Origin: Marinibaculum pumilum
GTDB taxonomy: Bacteria; Pseudomonadota; Alphaproteobacteria; Ferrovibrionales; Ferrovibrionaceae
DNA length: 64,000 nucleotides
NCBI RefSeq assembly: GCF_042646425.1
Contig: NZ_JBHRTR010000048.1
Span: 204,794 to 268,793 of the forward strand
Reading direction: 5' to 3'
Positions 59,144-64,000 of this stretch are shown in pieces (the first letter of the stretch is position 1; the number at the start of each line of letters is the position of its first letter). The position numbers and the translations under genes are program-made. The notes under the pieces are model-generated. The model saw nothing but the letters and a program-made list of their open reading frames with translations, ran no database searches and was not told the DNA's origin.

Positions 59144-60619
59144 TTATTCCGCCGCGCGGCGGGTGATTTCTTCATCCAGGCTGTAGCTGTCCAGCATGCC
59201 ATCGACCATCGCGGCGGACCGCTCCCAGTCGTAGGTGCGGAAGGAATGGTTCTTCGTCACGAAGGATGCGCCGGCATAGAACATCTCGTACTGCGTGTGG
59301 CGGGAGGCGAATTCCGAGCCCAGCGCGTCCCAGGCCAGCTTGAAGAACTTCACCCGGCCGCGGCTGTCGGTCGCTGGCGATTGCTGCGTGCGCTCGATCA
59401 GCGCCGCAAGCTCCGGGTCGGCGAAGTCGGCGATGCCGGAGGGCAGCATGATCAGCCCGCCGCCGGCCAGGTCGCGCAGCGCGGTGACGACCTGCGGATA
59501 GAGCTGCTGGGTCAGCACCTGCGCGGCATAGAGGCTGTGCCGGTCGGGCACGAAGAAGTGCCCGTGTCGGCGGCCCTTCGCCTCCATCGCATGCACCATC
59601 CCTTCCACCATCGCCGCCTGCGCGGCGAGCTGGCCCAGCGCCTCCCGCACCTGCGGGAAGGCGGTGGTGCCGTTCACTTCCGCGATGCGCCGGCCGAGCC
59701 CGACCAGGAAGCGCATCTTCACCATCAGCCGCACCTGCGCCTGGTAGTTCTGGTAGACATGGGCCGGAGTGGCGTGGAACTGCTTCTGGCACATGGCGAC
59801 GTCCTGGTTCACGAAGACCCGGTCCCAGGGCACCTTCACGTCATCGAAATAGAGGACGGCGTCGTTCTCGTCGAAGCGGCTGGCCAGCGGGTTGTCGAAG
59901 ACGCTTCCCGCCTCGCCCTCGTAGGATTTCCGCGACAGCACCTTCAGGCCCTTCGCGTTCATCGGGATCGCGAAGGACAGCGCGTGGGCCGCGTCGCCGG
60001 GCGCCAGCGGCTGGATGCAGGTGACGAAGACCTCGTTCGCCATGATCGCGGAGGTGGCCAGCATCTTCGCGCCGCGCACCGTCAGCCCGGTGCCGTCCTG
60101 GTCGACCACGCCGGCGGTGAAATGCTCGCCGCTCTGTTCATGCGCCGCCTTCGACCGGTCGGCCTGCGGGTTGATGATCACGTAGGTCAGGAACAGGTCG
60201 TTGTCGCGGGCATGGCGGTAATAGCCCTCCAGCGCATCGGCGCGGGCCGGGTCATGCTCCCGGAAGACCTCGATCCCCATCGCCATGCCGGAGATGCAGG
60301 AGGCGACATGGTCCGGCGACCGGCCCAGGAAGCCGCAATGCAGTTCCTGCCAGCGCTCCATCGCCAGGCGCCGCCGCACCAGGCCTTCCTGGTCGGCCGG
60401 CTGTTCCCAGATCCGGTTGCAGCGATTGCCGCCGCCGGAGTCATAGGTCATCAGCGCGGCATTTTCCGGGTCGGCCACGAAGTCGTAGAGCCGGCCGCTG
60501 GTGGCCACCGCGTTGCGAAACGCCCGGTCGGTGGTGACGTCGGCCACCCTCCGGCCGTCGATGAACACCGCCCGTCCGTCGTTCAGGGAGGCGATGTGGG
60601 TCGCGCCGTCTCTCAGCAT
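59144..60619 (-). CDS. HpaB-family FADH2-dependent monooxygenase, oxygenase component
   Basis: A 491-residue enzyme of the 4-hydroxyphenylacetate 3-hydroxylase (HpaB)/pyrrole-2-carboxylate monooxygenase family, from ATG 60619. The N-terminal domain has the block DGRAVFIDGRRVADVTTDRAFR. Middle parts FLTYVIINPQADRSKA and GLTVRGAKMLATSAIMANEVFV match the acyl-CoA-dehydrogenase-like core. It uses reduced FAD supplied by a separate reductase, and no HpaC-type reductase is visible in this window. It leads the operon containing the cupin and DUF2848 genes and lies beside a MarR gene that probably regulates it. Substrate is an unknown phenolic or heteroaromatic compound. Confidence 0.92.
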   Translation of the reverse strand: MLRDGATHIASLNDGRAVFIDGRRVADVTTDRAFRNAVATSGRLYDFVADPENAALMTYDSGGGNRCNRIWEQPADQEGLVRRRLAMERWQELHCGFLGRSPDHVASCISGMAMGIEVFREHDPARADALEGYYRHARDNDLFLTYVIINPQADRSKAAHEQSGEHFTAGVVDQDGTGLTVRGAKMLATSAIMANEVFVTCIQPLAPGDAAHALSFAIPMNAKGLKVLSRKSYEGEAGSVFDNPLASRFDENDAVLYFDDVKVPWDRVFVNQDVAMCQKQFHATPAHVYQNYQAQVRLMVKMRFLVGLGRRIAEVNGTTAFPQVREALGQLAAQAAMVEGMVHAMEAKGRRHGHFFVPDRHSLYAAQVLTQQLYPQVVTALRDLAGGGLIMLPSGIADFADPELAALIERTQQSPATDSRGRVKFFKLAWDALGSEFASRHTQYEMFYAGASFVTKNHSFRTYDWERSAAMVDGMLDSYSLDEEITRRAAE

Positions 60620-60647
60620 GGCCGGTTCCTCCGTTCCGATGTCGCGT

Positions 60648-61187
60648 TCATCCGCCGCGCGCCCTGCGCCGGGGCTGCGCAAAGCCCTCCAGCAACGCCA
60701 GCGCATGGTCGGCGTCGGTCACCAGATCGCCGGCGATCGCGGAAAGGCGCTCGAAATCGCTGCGGTCCAGGGAGGCGAAGAGGGCATCGTTCACCGGCCG
60801 CTGGCTGGGCGCCAGGGCGTCGAGCCGGGCGCGGCCGGCTGCCGTGACGGTCAGCAGGACGCGGCGGCGGTCCGCCGGGTTGGGGCGCTTGTCCACCAGC
60901 CCGGCCTCCGCCAGCTTGCCGGCCTCGATGGTGACGAAGGCGCCGGAATGGCCCAGATGGTCGGCGATCGCCTTCACGCCGACGCCGCGCTCGCCCTGCA
61001 GATGGGCGATGCAGATCAGGATCGTGTACTGCACGCCGGACAGGCCGATGAGCTGCCCGAGCCCGGCCCGCACCGCCTCCAGCCGGCCGGCGAAGGCCAG
61101 CAGCCGGTGCAGCAGCTGCCGGAAGCGGGCATCGCTGTCGCCGTCCAGCAGTTCCGGGCGGCTGATTGTCAGGGGCGGCTGATCCAT
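60648..61187 (-). CDS. MarR-family regulator of the HpaB operon
   Basis: A 179-residue MarR regulator from ATG 61187. The winged helix spans about residues 45-115: GVQYTILICIAHLQGERGVGVKAIADHLGHSGAFVTIEAGKLAEAGLVDKR, with the wing in PNPADRRRVLLTVTAAG. Dimer helices flank it. It is the first gene of the minus-strand group and lies 28 bases upstream of the monooxygenase gene, so it is probably autoregulated and controls the operon in response to a phenolic ligand. The promoter should lie within 61188-61250, an unusually AT-rich spot next to its start (TAAATTAGCTTTGAAATTTAG). Confidence 0.9.
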   Translation of the reverse strand: MDQPPLTISRPELLDGDSDARFRQLLHRLLAFAGRLEAVRAGLGQLIGLSGVQYTILICIAHLQGERGVGVKAIADHLGHSGAFVTIEAGKLAEAGLVDKRPNPADRRRVLLTVTAAGRARLDALAPSQRPVNDALFASLDRSDFERLSAIAGDLVTDADHALALLEGFAQPRRRARGG

Positions 61188-61250
61188 GCGGCTCTCTGAT
61201 TGGGAGCCGGTAAATTAGCTTTGAAATTTAGTTATTGCAAATGGAAGCAC

Positions 61251-62408
61251 CTACCCCCGCCCCAGTTCCCGCGGCCAGATCGCAGCCGGCGGTGGCGCCG
61301 CGGCGCGGAAGCCCAGGGTCTCCAGCGCGCGCAGGTAGGGCCCGTCCGCTGCGGCGATATGGACCGGGGCCCCCAGATGGTTGCCGGCCAGGGTACAGTG
61401 GCCGCGCGGGCCGTCCAGGCCGGCGCCCTCGGCGGCCAGCTGCAGGCGGTAGAGGTCCAGGCTGCCGGCGCGGGCGGCGAGGGCGGACAGCAGGTGCAGG
61501 CCGTCATGGCAGGCGACCGCATAGCGGTTGGGCACCGGCGCCATCCGCCCGTAGCGGTCCGCATAGCGGTCCCGGAAGGCGCGCGCGGCCGGATCGGCGG
61601 AGAGATTGGCATAGCCGGTGGCGGAAAACAGATTGCTGGATCCGGCGGGGCCGATGCCCATCAGGGCGTTCTCGCAGAGGACGGGCGCGGCGCGCACGAC
61701 GCCATGGTGCAGGCCGCGGGCAGCGAACTGGCGATTGAACAGGATGCTGTCGGTGCCGACCAGGTAGATCAGCACGGCATCGGCGCCGCTGGCGGCGATC
61801 CGGTCCAGGCAGGGCTGGAAATCCTCCGTGCCCAGCGCCAGGAAGTCGCGGCCGGCAATCCGCCCGTCGGCCGCGCCGATATAGCGTTCCGCCAGCGCCA
61901 GCGAGGTGCGCGGGAAGACATAGTCGTTGCCGACCAGGTACCAGCGGCGTGCGTCGCGATGGCGGGCCAGCCAGGCGAGCAGGGGTTCCAGCTGCATCTC
62001 CGGCGTCTCGCCGCAGACGAAGACGCCGAAGGCATATTCGCCGCCCTCGTACAGGGTCGTGTAGATGTAGGGAACGCGACCGCCCAGGGCCTTCACCAGG
62101 GCGATGCGGCTGGGGCTGACATGGGAGCCGATCAACGCTTCCACCCCGCCGGCGATCATCGCCTCCGCCCGCGCGACGACGTCGGCCGGGCTGCCGCCGC
62201 CATCCTCCACGACCAGGTCCACCGCGCGGCCGAGGATGCCGCCGGCGGCATTGATCTCTGCCGCCGCAAGCATCGCGCAGTTGACGGAGGAGGGGCCGAA
62301 CAGGCCGATCGGCCCGCTCTGCGGTGCCAGCAGGCCGACCCGCAGCGGGCGCAGGCGGGGCGGGTTTCTCCGGCCTGCCGATCCACCGGTCGCCGTCGCA
62401 GCCCCCAT
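61251..62408 (-). CDS. AmiC-like substrate-binding protein without signal peptide
   Basis: A 385-residue type I periplasmic-binding fold protein of the amide/urea/branched-chain amino acid branch. The start at ATG 62408 is likely; ATG 62432 is an alternative. The two lobes show PLRVGLLAPQSGPIGLFGPS, AAAEINAAGGILGRAVDLVVEDGG and GVEALIGSHVSPSRIALV, followed by RWYLVGNDYVFPRTS. No signal peptide or lipobox is seen in either start, so it resembles cytoplasmic AmiC, the amide sensor that controls antiterminator AmiR, more than a transporter component. No permease genes and no amiR-like gene are adjacent. Ligand unknown. Confidence 0.85.
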   Translation of the reverse strand: MGAATATGGSAGRRNPPRLRPLRVGLLAPQSGPIGLFGPSSVNCAMLAAAEINAAGGILGRAVDLVVEDGGGSPADVVARAEAMIAGGVEALIGSHVSPSRIALVKALGGRVPYIYTTLYEGGEYAFGVFVCGETPEMQLEPLLAWLARHRDARRWYLVGNDYVFPRTSLALAERYIGAADGRIAGRDFLALGTEDFQPCLDRIAASGADAVLIYLVGTDSILFNRQFAARGLHHGVVRAAPVLCENALMGIGPAGSSNLFSATGYANLSADPAARAFRDRYADRYGRMAPVPNRYAVACHDGLHLLSALAARAGSLDLYRLQLAAEGAGLDGPRGHCTLAGNHLGAPVHIAAADGPYLRALETLGFRAAAPPPAAIWPRELGRG

Positions 62409-62559
62409 CGCGCAGCCTTCTCCCCCGATCATGGAAACGTCACGGTTCCGCGCCTTCCGCCGGCCGGCGACGGCCGGTATCATGCCGGGATACGGCGCCG
62501 GGAAGCGCGGCCGGGACCAGGATCGAACCATCCGATCCGATGGGAGGATTGAAACAGGC

Positions 62560-63117
62560 ATGCCTGCCAGAAGCAATCAAGCCGGCAGCGGCCGCGGCGA
62601 CATCAGGCGTGGCGGCAGCCCCGGGGAGCGCCCCGGGGAGCACCCTGGGGAGCACCCTGGCGAGCGGCGGCCGGCGGCCGGGCGCAGCCAGCCCGGCACC
62701 TATCTCGACTATGTGCTGGCGCAGGCCAGCGAACGCATCCGCCGCGACCTCTCCGCCGCCATCGCCCGCCACGGGCTGCCGCTGGAGATCTGGCACATCC
62801 TGACCCTGCTTCAGGACGGTCGCGGCCGCGCCATGGGCGAGGTGGCGGAGGTGGCGCTGCTCAGCCTGCCGACGGCGACCCGCACCGTCGACCGGATGGT
62901 CGCCGAGGCGCTGGTCTATCGCGCCCCCGACCCCGAGGACCGGCGGCGGGTCCTTGTGCTGATCTCCGACAAGGGGCGGGCGCTGTGGCGCAAGGTGAAG
63001 CGCGATGCCGACCGGCACCAGAAGGCGGTGATCGCCCGCTTCGGCGATGACTGGGTGCAGGAACTGATCGCCAAGCTCGACGAACTCGCCACCGGCGAGG
63101 GCGGCGACCGGGCCTGA
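62560..63117 (+). CDS. MarR-family regulator with Gly/Pro/Glu-rich N-terminal extension
   Basis: A 185-residue MarR regulator from ATG 62560; an upstream GGAGG helps place the start. Residues 1-48 are a disordered leader with four 4-residue repeats (GERP, GEHP, GEHP, GERR). The winged helix follows at about 70-130 (MGEVAEVALLSLPTATRTVDRMVAEALVYR, then APDPEDRRRVLVLIS). It is divergent from the AmiC-like gene, with about 150 bases between the starts, and is followed 110 bases later by the isochorismatase-family gene, the most likely target. The leader repeat is unusual for this family. Confidence 0.88.
   Translation: MPARSNQAGSGRGDIRRGGSPGERPGEHPGEHPGERRPAAGRSQPGTYLDYVLAQASERIRRDLSAAIARHGLPLEIWHILTLLQDGRGRAMGEVAEVALLSLPTATRTVDRMVAEALVYRAPDPEDRRRVLVLISDKGRALWRKVKRDADRHQKAVIARFGDDWVQELIAKLDELATGEGGDRA
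62621..62668. repeat. 12-bp tandem repeat inside the MarR gene leader
   Basis: Four units of the type CCGGGGAGCGCC / CCGGGGAGCACC / CTGGGGAGCACC / CTGGCGAGCGGC. The 12-base period keeps the frame and encodes Gly-Glu-x-Pro repeats near the N terminus. Confidence 0.8.
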
Positions 63118-63227
63118 GCAGGACTGATCCTTCCATCTGGAAGCAAGTGGCGCTACCCTTCCGGCTGAGGCGGCGCGGGACGCCGCGCCTTGCCGCCACC
63201 CACCTGCAGGCCGGGGGAGCACCGATC

Positions 63228-63866
63228 ATGGCTGACTACCAGTTGATCCCGTCGAAGACCGCACTGATCAATGTCGACATGCAGAACGCCTTCGTGGAGG
63301 GCACGCCGCTCTCCGCGCCCGGCGGCGTGGCGCTGCTGGAGCCGGTGAACCGCCTGGCCGCCGCCTGCCGCGAGGCAGGCATGATGGTGATCCACACCCT
63401 GCACGTCGTCCGTGCCGACGGCTCCAACCACGGCACGATGGGCGAGCTGATCGAGCCTGTCCGCGCCGGCTATATCAACGAGGGGACGGAGACGGCGAAG
63501 CTGCATCCCGGCGTCGATGTGGGGCCGAAGGACATCATGCTGTACAAGCCGCGCTACGGCTCCTTCTCCGGCACCGACCTGGACATGCTGCTGCGCGGCA
63601 ACGGCATCGACAGCATCATCGTCACCGGCATCTGCACTAACATCTGCTGCGAGACGACGGCGCGCGAGGCCGGCATGCGCGACTACCACGTCTTTTTCAC
63701 CTCCGACGGGACGGAGACCTTTCCCGCCGGCGAGCTGAGCGTGGCGGACATCAAGAAGGCGACCCTGACCACCCTGGGCCTGGCCTTCGCGAAGATCGTC
63801 AGCGTCGACGAGACCATCGACCTGATCCGCCGGGCGTCGAACGCCGTGCCGGCGGCGGCCGAGTAG
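63228..63866 (+). CDS. Isochorismatase-family cysteine hydrolase
   Basis: A 212-residue enzyme from ATG 63228, with GGGGGAG upstream. The catalytic triad of the family is visible: Asp17 in LINVDMQNAF, Lys107 in MLYKPRYGSFSGTDLD and Cys140 in TGICTNICCETTARE. Family members hydrolyse amides such as N-carbamoylsarcosine, maleamate, nicotinamide, biuret or ureidoacrylate, and the YGSFxGT form fits the carbamoyl/amide group rather than true isochorismatase. It is downstream of a MarR gene on the same strand. Whether it works with the HpaB operon on the other side is not shown. Confidence 0.9.
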   Translation: MADYQLIPSKTALINVDMQNAFVEGTPLSAPGGVALLEPVNRLAAACREAGMMVIHTLHVVRADGSNHGTMGELIEPVRAGYINEGTETAKLHPGVDVGPKDIMLYKPRYGSFSGTDLDMLLRGNGIDSIIVTGICTNICCETTAREAGMRDYHVFFTSDGTETFPAGELSVADIKKATLTTLGLAFAKIVSVDETIDLIRRASNAVPAAAE

Positions 63867-63895
63867 GGGAGCAGCACGCGCGGCCCGCTCTTCAT

Positions 63896-63923
63896 TGTCC
63901 GTCATCCTCGGGTCGAGCCCCAG
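63896..63923. repeat. Intergenic repeat unit, truncated (copy E)
   Basis: GTCATCCTCGGGTCGAGCCC (63901-63920) is the start of the same palindromic unit found at 30298, 54860 and 57914, but the right arm is cut after GCCCC and followed by unrelated sequence to the window end. The remaining 63924-64000 shows no gene. Confidence 0.65.
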
Positions 63924-64000
63924 TGCTGTCCGGCACATTGCTTGCTCATGTGAGTTTGAGTTCGAGTTGTGGGCCGGCTTCGGGTCTTCGGTTCCTGTCT

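Noticed and set aside
1..64000. tRNA, rRNA, prophage and replication-origin signals
   Set aside because: None was recognised on either strand when reading the intergenic regions; the genes are metabolic, transport and regulatory.

Overview
The window looks like high-GC (roughly 70% by eye) chromosomal DNA of an alphaproteobacterium. The clues are aerobic-type cobalamin genes (cobW, cobN, cobO) with a DUF1636 protein, an HWE-type histidine kinase, frequent four-base ATGA stop/start overlaps, and intergenic units built on the palindrome CTCGGGCTTGACCCGAG. A Rhodospirillales-like host is plausible but not proven. No rRNA, tRNA, CRISPR array or complete transposon was seen. One assembly gap (Ns, 57788-57899) shows that this is a draft.

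Left part (1-18191): the tail of an MgtE magnesium transporter and a divergent amidase are followed by a vitamin B12 island. A cobalamin riboswitch (about 2005-2275) precedes cobW-cobN-cobO-DUF1636-cobQ-cobD. A second, on the minus strand (about 17874-18075), precedes a B12 uptake operon: btuB, an unrecognised gene, then btuF-, btuC- and btuD-like genes. The two units converge on an HWE histidine kinase and response regulator pair.

Middle (18192-33979): a LysR regulator, an ATP-grasp-like protein and a CocE-type hydrolase face a D-Ala-D-Ala-ligase-like ATP-grasp enzyme. Next come a 23-residue Lys/Ala/Pro peptide gene, MgtC and CBS-domain proteins, and an IclR regulator divergent from an aromatic CoA-thioester hydroxylase plus aryl-CoA ligase pair (salicylyl-CoA or anthraniloyl-CoA type). 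Then come three paralogous AraC regulators with a beta-lactamase-fold serine hydrolase among them.

34013-48949: a 15-bp tandem repeat leads into a hydantoinase/oxoprolinase cluster with one HyuA and three tandem HyuB paralogues, the middle one frameshifted. A class III aminotransferase, a BASS-type symporter and a flavoprotein follow. This order resembles ATP-dependent lactam hydrolysis followed by omega-transamination. Two tandem PAS-domain paralogues, a VOC protein and an amine-oxidase-like flavoprotein follow.

Right part (49213-64000): a GMC oxidoreductase, then a complete 3-hydroxybenzoate/gentisate operon (6-hydroxylase, gentisate dioxygenase, fumarylpyruvate hydrolase, maleylpyruvate isomerase). 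Then a SufR-like Fe-S regulator divergent from an MFS transporter, and a six-EF-hand exported protein. The last block holds an HpaB-type monooxygenase, a DUF2848 protein, a cupin, two MarR regulators, an AmiC-like binding protein and an isochorismatase-family hydrolase. The window ends in a truncated intergenic repeat joined to unrelated DNA, possibly the edge of a mobile element.
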